Origin: Flavobacterium sp. ASW18X
Lineage (GTDB): Bacteria; Bacteroidota; Bacteroidia; Flavobacteriales; Flavobacteriaceae
DNA: 64,000 bases
Direction: 5' to 3'
Assembly (NCBI RefSeq): GCF_005144745.1
Contig: NZ_SWKK01000004.1
Coordinates: forward strand, 124,001 to 188,000
How positions within the stretch are numbered: position 1 is the stretch's first letter; the number at the start of each line of letters is the position of its first letter. Under the pieces are notes generated by a model. That model worked only from the letters and a program-made list of their open reading frames with translations, was not told the DNA's origin and did not search any database. Made by a program: the position numbers and the translations under genes. Positions 38,062 to 47,319 of the stretch are shown here, one piece after another.

Positions 38062-38088
38062 GCCCTTGTTTTAACAAGGGCTTTTTTT
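38062..38088 (+). terminator. Intrinsic terminator after gapN
   Basis: GCCCTTGTT (38062-38070) pairs with AACAAGGGC (38073-38081), followed by T7. It lies 29 bp past the gapN stop. Confidence 0.9.
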
Positions 38089-38099
38089 GTGGATTGTTA

Positions 38100-38107
38100 T
38101 ACTTTTG
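38100..38107 (+). promoter_or_regulatory. -7 element of the DUF4197 gene
   Basis: TACTTTTG matches TAnnTTTG and lies 22 bp before the ATG at 38130, just after the gapN terminator. The expected -33 position falls within the terminator stem and has no clear TTG at standard spacing. Confidence 0.45.
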
Positions 38108-38129
38108 GAATACTTTAAAAATAGTAACT

Positions 38130-38843
38130 ATGAAAATATCTAAAATTACAATAGTATTAGCGGTGTTGCTCACTTTTGGCAGTTGTGCAGAATTGCAACA
38201 AGTAGTAAATAATTTGCCAACCACAGGTGGTCCGGTAACCCAAGAAGAAATCATTGGTGGTTTAAAACAAGCACTTGAGTTTGGTGTGGTAGAAGGGGTA
38301 AATATCTTGAATAAGGAAGATGGTTATTTCAAAGATGAAGCGGTCAAAATTTTATTGCCAGAAGAACTACAGAAGGTAGACGCAACACTGCGTAAAATAG
38401 GTCTATCTAACTTAGCAGATGAAGGATTGAAGGTATTGAATAGGGCTGCAGAAGATGCAGTAAGCGAAGCAAAACCAATTTTTGTGCAGGCCATTAAGGA
38501 TTTTACTTTTGCCGATGCTAAAACCATTTTAACATCTTCCAATGATCTGGCCGCTACTGAATATTTAGAGGGTAGTACCTCTACAAAATTAGCAGCTGCT
38601 TTTGAACCAAAAATTGCTGCTTCATTAGATAAAGTAGGGGCAAACGATATTTGGGCAACTATTATTCAGAAATACAATACCGTTCCATTGGTGAAACCGG
38701 TAAATCCAAATTTAACAGAGTACGTAACCAATCAGGCAATTGACGGTTTGTTTGTAAAAGTAGGCGACAAAGAAAAAGAAATTAGAAACTCTGTATCTTC
38801 TAGAACTACCGCGTTGTTGCAGAAAGTATTTGCTCTACAATAA
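38130..38843 (+). CDS. DUF4197 family lipoprotein
   Basis: 237 residues from ATG 38130; the frame extends upstream to 38094 but that part overlaps the promoter. The N terminus MKISKITIVLAVLLTFGSCAELQQ is a lipoprotein signal with lipobox FGSC, the Cys at 20. The rest is helical and matches DUF4197 as I recall it: EIIGGLKQALEFGVVEGVNIL, then a long helical region with LNRAAEDAVSEAKPIF and ATEYLEG. The function is unknown in the family. It has its own promoter and terminator, so it is a single-gene unit. Confidence 0.88.
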   Translation: MKISKITIVLAVLLTFGSCAELQQVVNNLPTTGGPVTQEEIIGGLKQALEFGVVEGVNILNKEDGYFKDEAVKILLPEELQKVDATLRKIGLSNLADEGLKVLNRAAEDAVSEAKPIFVQAIKDFTFADAKTILTSSNDLAATEYLEGSTSTKLAAAFEPKIAASLDKVGANDIWATIIQKYNTVPLVKPVNPNLTEYVTNQAIDGLFVKVGDKEKEIRNSVSSRTTALLQKVFALQ

Positions 38844-38864
38844 AATATACTTGTTTAAGAGATT

Positions 38865-38893
38865 AAAGTCTGGCTTTATAGCCGGACTTTTTT
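38865..38893 (+). terminator. Intrinsic terminator after DUF4197 gene
   Basis: AAAGTCTGGC (38865-38874) pairs with GCCGGACTTT (38881-38890) allowing one G-T pair, followed by more T. Located 21 bp after the stop codon. Confidence 0.85.
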
Positions 38894-39078
38894 GTTATAT
38901 CTATTCGTCTTTAGCATCTAAAATTTACACTTTATTAACAATATATTATACAAATTAAGGCAACACATGTTAATATAGCATATAAAAGTAACAATTTACT
39001 ATCATCTCAACAGGAACAAAATTTGGAACTTTGCACAGTAGATAATATGATAAAAAACAAAGAATTAAAATATATTCT

Positions 39079-40305
39079 ATGAAACAGAATATCAATACAA
39101 CAAAACCATTGTTAGCATTAGCTTTAGGTGGTTTTGGAATTGGCTTAACCGAGTTTGTTATCATGGGTATTTTACCAGAGGTAGCAAATGGTTTACAAGT
39201 TAGTATTCCAGAGGCAGGGCATTTTATAGCGGCTTATGCTTTAGGTGTTGTAGTAGGTGCACCATTATTAGCTTCTATGGGCGATAAATTGCCTTCTAGA
39301 AAAATGTTATTGCTATTAATGGTTTGGTTTACGGTTTTCAATACTTTGTCTGCCTTTTCTCCTAATTACTATACCATGTTGAGCATGCGCTTTTTATCAG
39401 GCTTACCACACGGTGCATTTTTTGGAATTGGCTCTATAGTTGCCACTACTTTAGCAAAAGAAGGAAAGGCGGCCCAAGCTATCGCCATAATGTTTTCGGG
39501 CTTAACCGTTGCGAATTTGATAGGTGTTCCATTAGGTACCTATCTAGGACAAACCTATAGTTGGAGCATCTCTTTTTTCTTAGTGGGTATTGTTGGTATA
39601 CTAACTTTTTTGAGCATCTTTTTTTGGATGCCTAAAATTGATGGTGAGGTAAAACAGCAATCCGATGAAAAAGAGCAGCCTAAGGCTAATGTACCAGTAT
39701 TCAAAAACGGAGAGCTATGGGCCATAATTGCTTTAACAGCCATAGGTACAGGTGGTTTTTTTGCATGGTACAGTTATATTGCTCCTTTGATAACGGATGT
39801 GGCCAATTTACCAGAGTACGTGGTAAGCTATGCTATGGTAATTGCTGGTGCAGGCATGGTTTTAGGTAATTTTATTGGCGCTAGAATGGCAGAGGTATAT
39901 AAGCCTTTAAAATCGGTGATAATAAGTTTAACCGCAATGAGTCTGGTTTTATTGATTAATTCCTTTTTTGCATTTAATGCCATAGTGGTATTGGTTTTAG
40001 CCTTTTCTATTGGATTAATCACCTTTACGGTTGCCGCGCCCTTGCAAATGGCAATTATCAATAGTGCAAAAGGAGCGGAAAAAATTGGTGCTTCAATGAA
40101 TCAAAGTGCATTTAATATAGGTAATGCTTCTGGTGCATATTTAGCCGGACTACCATTGGTCTTTGGATTTAGCGTAACTGCAGCCAGTGTGGTAGGTGCT
40201 ATTTTGGCAGGTTTAGGTGTTCTAATTGCTATTGGTATTATGGTTTATAGAAAGCAAAAAGTAAAAGCCGAGAAACAAAAAAATCAGTTAGCCTCTTGTT
40301 GCTAA
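39079..40305 (+). CDS. MFS transporter, AraJ/drug and sugar efflux type
   Basis: 408 residues, twelve membrane helices, with the family block GGFGIGLTEFVIMGILPEVA in helix 1, MGDKLPSRKMLLLL loop 2-3 and RFLSGLPHGAFFGIGS in helix 4. These match the DHA1/AraJ branch that exports sugars, drugs or amino acids. A cluster of cysteines ends the protein (CC at the C terminus). The 185 bp between the preceding terminator and the ATG is AT-rich with no perfect promoter found. Substrate unknown. Confidence 0.85.
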   Translation: MKQNINTTKPLLALALGGFGIGLTEFVIMGILPEVANGLQVSIPEAGHFIAAYALGVVVGAPLLASMGDKLPSRKMLLLLMVWFTVFNTLSAFSPNYYTMLSMRFLSGLPHGAFFGIGSIVATTLAKEGKAAQAIAIMFSGLTVANLIGVPLGTYLGQTYSWSISFFLVGIVGILTFLSIFFWMPKIDGEVKQQSDEKEQPKANVPVFKNGELWAIIALTAIGTGGFFAWYSYIAPLITDVANLPEYVVSYAMVIAGAGMVLGNFIGARMAEVYKPLKSVIISLTAMSLVLLINSFFAFNAIVVLVLAFSIGLITFTVAAPLQMAIINSAKGAEKIGASMNQSAFNIGNASGAYLAGLPLVFGFSVTAASVVGAILAGLGVLIAIGIMVYRKQKVKAEKQKNQLASCC

Positions 40306-40321
40306 TGTATTTTAAAGAAAT

Positions 40322-40357
40322 AAAAAAAGGCCTGAATGCTTAGTTCAGGCCTTTTTT
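40322..40357. terminator. Bidirectional intrinsic terminator
   Basis: GGCCTGAA (40329-40336) pairs with TTCAGGCC (40344-40351), with A7 before and T6 after. It lies between the MFS gene and the convergent leuB and can stop both. Confidence 0.9.
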
Positions 40358-40376
40358 GGTTATTATAAGTTATGGC

Positions 40377-41432
40377 TTAAATGTTTTTGGCCAACCAATC
40401 CCCAACCTCCGAGGTTTTGTACGCCTTACCACCTTCAGCTATATCTTCTGTTACGATACCTTCTGCTAAAGATTTGTTTACCACATCACGGATAGCTTGC
40501 GCTTCTTCAGAAAGCCCTTTATCTTCAAAAAGCATTGCGGCAGATAATACTGTTGCTAACGGATTAGCGATGTCTTTACCCGCAGCTTGTGGATACGAGC
40601 CGTGTATTGGTTCATATAAAGAAACTTCACTACCAACAGAAGAGGAGGGCATTAGCCCCATAGAGCCAGAGATTACAGAAGCCTCATCGGTTAAAATATC
40701 GCCAAACAGGTTAGCGGTAATTATTACATCATATCCTTTGGGCCATTGTATTAAACGCATGGCTACGGCATCTACAAATTCATAAGTTACCTCTACTTCT
40801 GGGTAATCTTTTTCCATGGCTTGTACGGTTTCTCTCCAAAGACGAGAAGCCTCTAAAACGTTGGCTTTATCCACGCAGCACAATCTTTTTCCACGTTTTA
40901 AAGCCATTTCAAAACCCTTTTTAGCCAAGCGCTCAATTTCAAAACGATGATAGGTCATGGTGTCAAAAGCGGTGTCACCATCATTTAGTCTACCTCTTTC
41001 ACCAAAGTATACTCCACCAGTTAGTTCTCTAAGGATTATTAAATCGGTTCCTTCTATACGGTCTCTTTTTAAAGGTGATTTATCTATTAAAGAAGGAAAA
41101 GTGAAAGTTGGACGTACATTGGCGAACAACCCCAATTTTTTACGCATTTTTAATAGGCCTTGTTCTGGTCTTACTTTTGCAGAAGGGTCATTGTCAAAAC
41201 GTGGGTCGCCTATTGCGCCAAATAGGACAGCATCTGCATTAGCACAAACTTCATGTGTCTCGTCCGGATAAGGCTCTCCCACGGCGTCAATGGCAGCTGC
41301 ACCAGTAAGTGCAGGCTTCCAAGTAATATCGTGCCCAAATTTTAGGGCTACGGCATCACTAACTTTAACCGCTTGATCTATAACTTCTGGTCCAATTCCG
41401 TCTCCTGCCAATAAGGCAATATTTAATTTCAT
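40377..41432 (-). CDS. leuB: 3-isopropylmalate dehydrogenase
   Basis: 351 residues. Isocitrate/isopropylmalate dehydrogenase family: [21 protein letters not shown] at the N terminus, [14 protein letters not shown] with the substrate tyrosine and [19 protein letters not shown]-type metal block (here [19 protein letters not shown]). The [14 protein letters not shown] loop is that of LeuB. It oxidises 3-isopropylmalate, and in the citramalate route also acts on 3-methylmalate. It is the last gene of leuC-leuD-cimA-leuB, 24 bp after the synthase gene. Confidence 0.96.
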   Translation of the reverse strand: MKLNIALLAGDGIGPEVIDQAVKVSDAVALKFGHDITWKPALTGAAAIDAVGEPYPDETHEVCANADAVLFGAIGDPRFDNDPSAKVRPEQGLLKMRKKLGLFANVRPTFTFPSLIDKSPLKRDRIEGTDLIILRELTGGVYFGERGRLNDGDTAFDTMTYHRFEIERLAKKGFEMALKRGKRLCCVDKANVLEASRLWRETVQAMEKDYPEVEVTYEFVDAVAMRLIQWPKGYDVIITANLFGDILTDEASVISGSMGLMPSSSVGSEVSLYEPIHGSYPQAAGKDIANPLATVLSAAMLFEDKGLSEEAQAIRDVVNKSLAEGIVTEDIAEGGKAYKTSEVGDWLAKNI

Positions 41433-41456
41433 GTATGTAGTATCTAAGTGTGGTTA

Positions 41457-42971
41457 TCAAATTAAGTTCAACATTTTTTCCGTGGCTTTGATTGCAGATA
41501 CCGTTTGGTCAGAATCCAAGCCCGTTGTCACAAAATCCTGCTTCTTCGTCTTCCATGTTATCATGGTTTCACAAAGGGCATCAGAATTACTGCCTGGTGG
41601 TATACGTACGGCATAATCTATCAGCTTTGGAAGCTCACGGTCAATTTGTTTGTATATTTTTTTCAAGGCAGTGATGAAGGCATCAAACTGTCCATCGCCT
41701 TGTGCATTTTCTTCAAAAATTTTCCCTTCAATCTCTATGGATAGGGTAGTAGAAGGCTTTAATCCTTTAGCATGTGTAAGAACATAGGATTTTATAAAGA
41801 CCTTTTGTTGAAAGGCACTGCTGTCCAATACATCAGAAATAATGTAGGGTAAGTCTTCTTTGGTAACTTTTTCCTTCTTATCGCCCAGCTCTATTATCCT
41901 TTCGGTAACCTTTTTAACCTCATCTTCATTAAGGGTAAGTCCTAGCTCTTGTAAATTCTTTAAAATATTGGCTTTTCCAGAGGTTTTTCCTAATGCATAC
42001 TGCCTTTTTCTACCAAAACGTTCTGGCAATAAATCATTAAAGTAAAGATTGTTTTTGTTGTCTCCATCTGCATGTATACCAGCGGTTTGTGTAAAAACAT
42101 TCTCGCCTACTATAGGTTTGTTGGCTGGGATGCCAAATCCTGTAAATGTAGAAACCAATTTACTTACTTTGTATAAGCTAGATTCCTGTACTCTGGTGTC
42201 AATTTCTGGTAAAAAATCATTGATTACCGCAATGGTACTAGCTAGCGGTGCATTACCGGCACGTTCTCCCATACCATTCACGGTAAGGTGTAATCCATGA
42301 CAACCGGCCTCTAGGGCTTCCATGACATTGCTTACACTTAAATCATAGTCGTTATGACCATGAAAATCAAAATGTGAGTTAGGATAACGCGCTATTATTT
42401 TAGAAATATACTGATGCGTTTCTTTTGGTGTAAGCACACCTAAGGTATCTGGTAACAACACCCGTTGAATAGGTTGTTGGGTTAAAAAGTCTAGAAATTG
42501 AAATACATAATCTTGAGAATTACGCATGCCATTGCTCCAATCTTCTAAGTAAACATTAGTGGCAATACCGTTTGCTTTAGCTTGTACAATGGTTTCCTCA
42601 ATAGCTTTAAAATGTTCCTCGGGTGTTTTTCTAAGTTGATGGGTTAAATGATTAAGAGAACCCTTAGTAAGCAGGTTTTGCACCCTTGCACCAGCTTTAA
42701 GCATCCAATCTATGGAATTGCCACCATCAACAAAGGTTAAAACCTCTACCTTATCTATGCAATTGGCCTCTGCGGCCCAAGAAGTAATGTTCTTAACAGC
42801 TTGAAATTCCCCTTCGGAAACACGTGCCGAAGCAATTTCTATACGGTCTACCTTTAGTTCTTCTAGCAATAGTTTGGCCAAAGTGAGCTTTTCTGAGGCA
42901 GTAAAAGACACTCCAGAGGTTTGTTCACCATCCCTTAGGGTGGTATCCATTATTTCTATGGTTCTCGCCAT
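41457..42971 (-). CDS. cimA: Citramalate synthase-type alpha-isopropylmalate synthase family protein
   Basis: 504 residues: DRE-TIM barrel with metal-binding TTLRDGEQ and HGHND, followed by a LeuA-type regulatory domain (about 390-504, ending SAIKATEKMLNLI). It sits in the leuA place of the leucine operon, but its active-site residues are those of Leptospira citramalate synthase rather than isopropylmalate synthase. Arg13, Asp14, Leu78, Leu101, Tyr141 and Glu143 fall three positions before the residues reported for that enzyme (R16, D17, L81, L104, Y144, E146); NVYLEDWSNG is nearly identical. Likely reaction: pyruvate plus acetyl-CoA to citramalate, feeding isoleucine through LeuCD and LeuB. 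2-isopropylmalate synthase remains an alternative. Confidence 0.75.
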   Translation of the reverse strand: MARTIEIMDTTLRDGEQTSGVSFTASEKLTLAKLLLEELKVDRIEIASARVSEGEFQAVKNITSWAAEANCIDKVEVLTFVDGGNSIDWMLKAGARVQNLLTKGSLNHLTHQLRKTPEEHFKAIEETIVQAKANGIATNVYLEDWSNGMRNSQDYVFQFLDFLTQQPIQRVLLPDTLGVLTPKETHQYISKIIARYPNSHFDFHGHNDYDLSVSNVMEALEAGCHGLHLTVNGMGERAGNAPLASTIAVINDFLPEIDTRVQESSLYKVSKLVSTFTGFGIPANKPIVGENVFTQTAGIHADGDNKNNLYFNDLLPERFGRKRQYALGKTSGKANILKNLQELGLTLNEDEVKKVTERIIELGDKKEKVTKEDLPYIISDVLDSSAFQQKVFIKSYVLTHAKGLKPSTTLSIEIEGKIFEENAQGDGQFDAFITALKKIYKQIDRELPKLIDYAVRIPPGSNSDALCETMITWKTKKQDFVTTGLDSDQTVSAIKATEKMLNLI

Positions 42972-42980
42972 GGAATGTTA

Positions 42981-43577
42981 TTAAATAGGTCTAGAACTAG
43001 CGAATTCCTTGATGTCTTCTTTTAAATTTAGGAGGTAATCTATATCATCAAAGCCGTTTAAAAGGTTCCCTTTTTTGTATTCGTTGATATCAAAAGATTC
43101 TGATTCTCCGGTTTCTGAAAGCGTAATGGTTTGTGAAGGTAAATCTACCTTTAGTTCTGTGTGTGGGTTCTTTTCAATCGCTCTAAAAATCTTTTCTAAA
43201 AATTCTGGACTCACTTGTACCGGTAATACGCCAACATTTAAACAATTGTTTCTAAAAATGTCTGCAAAGAAACTAGATACTACACATCTAAATCCATAAT
43301 CGTATACTGCCCAAGCAGCATGTTCTCTAGAGGAACCAGAACCAAAGTTTTTACCACCTACAAGAATTTTACCGCCGTATTGGGCGTTATTTAGTACAAA
43401 ACTTTCTTTGGGAGTTCCGTCATTGTTGTATCTCCAATCACGGAAAAGGTTGTCTCCAAATCCTTTACGTTCTGTTGCTTTTAAGAAACGAGCAGGAATA
43501 ATCTGGTCTGTATCTACGTTTTCTATAGGTAAAGGTACTGCGGTACTCGTTAAAACTTCAAATTTATCGTATGCCAT
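42981..43577 (-). CDS. leuD: 3-isopropylmalate dehydratase small subunit
   Basis: 198 residues. [15 protein letters not shown] (about 19-33) and [35 protein letters not shown] are the hallmarks of the LeuD swivelling domain. With LeuC it isomerises 2-isopropylmalate to 3-isopropylmalate, and citramalate to 3-methylmalate. It lies 57 bp after leuC and 9 bp before the citramalate synthase-type gene. Confidence 0.96.
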   Translation of the reverse strand: MAYDKFEVLTSTAVPLPIENVDTDQIIPARFLKATERKGFGDNLFRDWRYNNDGTPKESFVLNNAQYGGKILVGGKNFGSGSSREHAAWAVYDYGFRCVVSSFFADIFRNNCLNVGVLPVQVSPEFLEKIFRAIEKNPHTELKVDLPSQTITLSETGESESFDINEYKKGNLLNGFDDIDYLLNLKEDIKEFASSRPI

Positions 43578-43634
43578 AGTCGTATGCTTTATTTTGATTT
43601 CCGCTAAAGCAGAAATATTTAGATTTTAGATTGA

Positions 43635-45044
43635 TTATGCTTCTTGCAATTGCATTAATTCCCTAGGGTCTGTTACCTTGCCCGTTACCGCTGCTGCTGC
43701 TGCCACTAGCGGGCTTGCCAAAAGTGTTCTAGAGCCAGGACCTTGTCTGCCTTCAAAGTTTCGGTTACTGGTACTTACCGCATATTTGCCAGCAGGCACC
43801 TTGTCATCGTTCATAGCTAAACAAGCAGAGCAACCAGGCTCTCGCAATTCAAAACCAGCTTCTTGTAAAATGTCTAAAATTCCTTCTTCTTTAATGGCAG
43901 CTTCCACCTTATGAGAACCAGGAACTAGCCAAGCCGTTACATTATCTGCCTTCTTTCTTCCTTTAATTATAGAAGCAAAAGCTCTAAAATCCTCTATTCG
44001 CCCGTTGGTGCAACTTCCTAAGAACACAAAATCTATTGGTTTACCAATCATAGAATCGCCTTCGTTGAACTCCATGTAGGCTAATGACTTAGCAAAGGTT
44101 GCTTTAGCTCCGTCTATTTGTTCCGCCGTTGGGATAGAGTTGCTAATACCAAAGCCCATACCTGGATTGGTACCGTAGGTAATCATAGGTTCTATTTCGC
44201 TAGCCGCAAAAGTTAACTCCTTGTCAAACGTAGCGTCATCTTCAGTATATAAGGTTTCCCAATAAGCCATGGCTTTATCCCAGTCTGCGCCTTTTGGTGC
44301 AAACTCTCTTCCTTTAACATATTCAAACGTTTTTTCGTCTGGGGCAATCATACCACCACGGGCACCCATTTCTATACTTAAGTTACAAACCGTCATACGG
44401 CCTTCCATACTCATTTCTCTAAAAACGCTACCAGCGTATTCTACAAAATAGCCTGTAGCGCCAGAAGTGGTAAGTTTAGATATAATAAATAGGGCAACGT
44501 CTTTTGGCGTAACCGCCGTGCTTAATTCGCCCTCAATATTAATTCGCATTTTTTTAGGCTTTGGCTGCATTATACATTGGCTGGCCAATACCATTTCTAC
44601 TTCTGATGTTCCAATACCAAAGGCGATGGCACCAAAAGCACCGTGAGTAGAAGTATGGGAATCTCCACACACGATAGTTGCACCAGGAACGGTAATTCCG
44701 TTTTCTGGACCTATTACGTGTACAATTCCGTTTTTTTCATGTCCAAGGCCCCAGTAAGGAATACCATGTTCACCTGCATTTTTCTCTAATGCTTTTAGCT
44801 GATTTGCAGATAATTCGTCTTTTACTGGTAAGTGTTGGTTTATAGTAGGGGTATTGTGGTCTGCCGTTGCAAAAGTCCTATTTGGATACAAAACAGGAAT
44901 ATTTCTGTTTTTAAGACCTAAAAAGGCTACCGGACTTGTTACCTCATGCACCAAATGGCGGTCTATAAATAGGACGTCCGGACCGTTTTCTATATTCTTA
45001 ACAACGTGTGAATCCCAAACTTTATCAAAAAGCGTTTTACCCAT
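43635..45044 (-). CDS. leuC: 3-isopropylmalate dehydratase large subunit
   Basis: 469 residues. Aconitase-family iron-sulfur enzyme: [21 protein letters not shown] near residue 130, [14 protein letters not shown] and the second cysteine pair in GCSACLAMN, providing the three ligands of the 4Fe-4S cluster. First gene of the leftward leu operon, with a -7 element 26 bp upstream. Length standard for the bacterial two-subunit enzyme. Confidence 0.97.
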   Translation of the reverse strand: MGKTLFDKVWDSHVVKNIENGPDVLFIDRHLVHEVTSPVAFLGLKNRNIPVLYPNRTFATADHNTPTINQHLPVKDELSANQLKALEKNAGEHGIPYWGLGHEKNGIVHVIGPENGITVPGATIVCGDSHTSTHGAFGAIAFGIGTSEVEMVLASQCIMQPKPKKMRINIEGELSTAVTPKDVALFIISKLTTSGATGYFVEYAGSVFREMSMEGRMTVCNLSIEMGARGGMIAPDEKTFEYVKGREFAPKGADWDKAMAYWETLYTEDDATFDKELTFAASEIEPMITYGTNPGMGFGISNSIPTAEQIDGAKATFAKSLAYMEFNEGDSMIGKPIDFVFLGSCTNGRIEDFRAFASIIKGRKKADNVTAWLVPGSHKVEAAIKEEGILDILQEAGFELREPGCSACLAMNDDKVPAGKYAVSTSNRNFEGRQGPGSRTLLASPLVAAAAAVTGKVTDPRELMQLQEA

Positions 45045-45070
45045 GTCTCTGTAATTACAAATTTAGCTTT

Positions 45071-45097
45071 CAAATCTAAGCAATAGCATTGTTTCAA
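45071..45097 (-). promoter_or_regulatory. Promoter of the leu operon
   Basis: Minus-strand TAGATTTG (45078-45071) matches TAnnTTTG, with a TTG -33 core at 45097-45095 (16 bp spacing, a little short). It is 26 bp upstream of the leuC ATG, in the 122-bp gap to recG. No leader peptide or attenuator hairpin was recognised. Confidence 0.45.
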
Positions 45098-45166
45098 CAG
45101 GGTAGGGTAGGTCATGAAATTACGATGTTCAACAGAAAAGTTGGCTATTGTTACAGTTGGGTCAGT

Positions 45167-47272
45167 TTAACTAATGTAGCCCCAAAGTCCTTTACCCTTA
45201 ACTAGTTGCGTATAGGTATTTCTAATTACATGATGGTCTGGTTGTTCTAATTTTGGGTCGTTCTTTAGCAATTGGATAGCATGGTAACGTGCCAATTTTA
45301 GAATAGGATTATCTTTAACGATATCAGCAATTTTAAGATTTAACATTCCGCTTTGTTGTGTACCCATTAAATCACCTGGTCCGCGTAATTTTAGGTCAAC
45401 TTCGGCAATTTCAAATCCATCATTGGTTCTACACATAGTTTCTAGGCGTGTTTTAGCATCTTCAGATAGTTTATGGCTCGTCATTAGAATACAAAAACTC
45501 TGCTCAGCGCCCCTACCTACACGGCCACGGAGCTGGTGTAATTGGGATAATCCAAATTTTTCTGCACTCTCTATAATCATAACGGATGCATTGGGTACGT
45601 TTACACCCACTTCTATTACGGTGGTAGCTACCATAATTTGTGTTTCGCCCTTAACAAAGCGATCCATTTCATAATCCTTGTCTTGCGGCTTCATTTGTCC
45701 GTGAACAATGGAGATTTGGTATTTGGGAGAAGGAAACTCCCGTGCAATACTCTCATAACCATCCATTAGGTCTTTATAATCTAGGGCTTCGCTTTCTTGA
45801 ATCAGTGGATAAACCACATAAATTTGTCTGCCTTTTTCTATTTCGTCTTTTATAAAACGGAAAACTTTTAATCGGTTGGCATCAAAACGATGCACAGTTT
45901 TAATAGGTTTGCGGCCAGGCGGCAGTTCATCTATTACGGATATATCCAAATCGCCATACAAACTCATGGCCAAGGTTCTTGGAATTGGAGTGGCGGTCAT
46001 AACTAAAATGTGAGGAGGAATGGTGTTTTTCTGCCATAGTTTAGACCGTTGGGCAACCCCAAAACGATGTTGTTCATCTATGATGGCTAACCCTAGATTT
46101 TTAAACTGTACTTTATCTTCTAAAACGGCATGGGTACCAACCAAGATGTTAAGATTGCCATTTTCTAATTGGTTGTGCAAAAATGTACGTTCTGCCTTTT
46201 TGGTTGAACCGGTTAATAAGGCAATTTTTATGTCGGTTTTATGCAATAATTCTTTTAATCCGTTGTAATGCTGCTGTGCCAAAATCTCGGTAGGTGCCAT
46301 TAGGCAGGCTTGGTAGCTGTTATCTATGGCCAAAAGCATACACATTAAGGCAACAATAGTTTTACCAGAACCAACATCGCCTTGCAATAAACGGTTCATT
46401 TGTGCACTACTGCCCATATCATTACGAATCTCTTTTATCACCCGTTTTTGGGCATTGGTAAGCTCAAATGGTAGGTGATTGGCATAAAATTCATTGAATT
46501 TTTCGCCTACGGCGGTAAAAGGCATTCCTTTTATCTTGCGTTTTCGCACTGCCTTTTTAGATAGTAATTGTAGTTGTACGTAAAATAACTCCTCAAATTT
46601 CAATCGAAACTGTGCTTTGGCCAATAAATCTTGACTTTTTGGGAAATGAATATTAAGTAAAGATTCCGGTCTTGGTAATAAATTCAATTCGTTGAGTAAC
46701 CCTTGGCTCAAAGTTTCTGAAAAATTGGCCTTGGTTTCCATGAATAATTGTTGCACCATTTTACTTACTACCTTGTTGGTAATGCCTTTATTGGTAAGTT
46801 TTTCCGTAGACGGATAAATGGGTTGCATACTTATTTTAAGTCCAGCTTGGTGGTCTTTAAGTAATTCCATTTCTGGATGTGGCATGGAAAAGGTACTCCC
46901 AAAACGATTTACCTTACCAAAAACCACGTAAGGGGTATTCATTTTTATGTTCTCTTTTATCCATTTGTGACCTCTAAACCAAACCAATTCCATTTGTCCC
47001 GTTTCGTCTATATAAGTAGCTACTAAGCGTTTTCCTCGTTTTTGTTCCACGGTTTTTAGATGCACAATCTTACCCACTATTTGTACATCTGCTCCGCTAT
47101 TGTGCAACTGCGAGATTTTATAATATTGTGTTTTATCTAGATACCGATTGGGATAAAATTGCAGTAAATCGCCATACGTTTCAAGGCCTAGCTCACTTTT
47201 TAAGGTCTCGGCACGGTTAGGGCCAACACCTTTTAGGTAAACCAAGGGTGTGTGAAGCAAGTTGGGTTTCAT
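45167..47272 (-). CDS. recG: ATP-dependent DNA helicase RecG
   Basis: 701 residues. N-terminal wedge/OB domain (about 1-200, GVGPNRAETLKSELGL start and PYVVFGKVNRFG), Walker A LLQGDVGSGKTIVALM (about 295-310), DEQH box as IIDEQHRFGVAQR, and the C-terminal helicase block IEVGVNVPNASVMIIE plus QLHQLRGRVGRG. RecG remodels stalled forks and Holliday junctions. The gene is divergent from the M1 peptidase gene with a 47-bp gap, where both promoters must lie. Confidence 0.97.
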   Translation of the reverse strand: MKPNLLHTPLVYLKGVGPNRAETLKSELGLETYGDLLQFYPNRYLDKTQYYKISQLHNSGADVQIVGKIVHLKTVEQKRGKRLVATYIDETGQMELVWFRGHKWIKENIKMNTPYVVFGKVNRFGSTFSMPHPEMELLKDHQAGLKISMQPIYPSTEKLTNKGITNKVVSKMVQQLFMETKANFSETLSQGLLNELNLLPRPESLLNIHFPKSQDLLAKAQFRLKFEELFYVQLQLLSKKAVRKRKIKGMPFTAVGEKFNEFYANHLPFELTNAQKRVIKEIRNDMGSSAQMNRLLQGDVGSGKTIVALMCMLLAIDNSYQACLMAPTEILAQQHYNGLKELLHKTDIKIALLTGSTKKAERTFLHNQLENGNLNILVGTHAVLEDKVQFKNLGLAIIDEQHRFGVAQRSKLWQKNTIPPHILVMTATPIPRTLAMSLYGDLDISVIDELPPGRKPIKTVHRFDANRLKVFRFIKDEIEKGRQIYVVYPLIQESEALDYKDLMDGYESIAREFPSPKYQISIVHGQMKPQDKDYEMDRFVKGETQIMVATTVIEVGVNVPNASVMIIESAEKFGLSQLHQLRGRVGRGAEQSFCILMTSHKLSEDAKTRLETMCRTNDGFEIAEVDLKLRGPGDLMGTQQSGMLNLKIADIVKDNPILKLARYHAIQLLKNDPKLEQPDHHVIRNTYTQLVKGKGLWGYIS

Positions 47273-47319
47273 CCGATTAAAAATAGCTAAATTGGTCTAG
47301 CTTTTGAATTAGCCAATTT

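Noticed and set aside
45045-45166. Leucine leader peptide or attenuator before leuC
   Set aside because: No leucine-rich short frame with terminator hairpin was found; only a promoter-like element.
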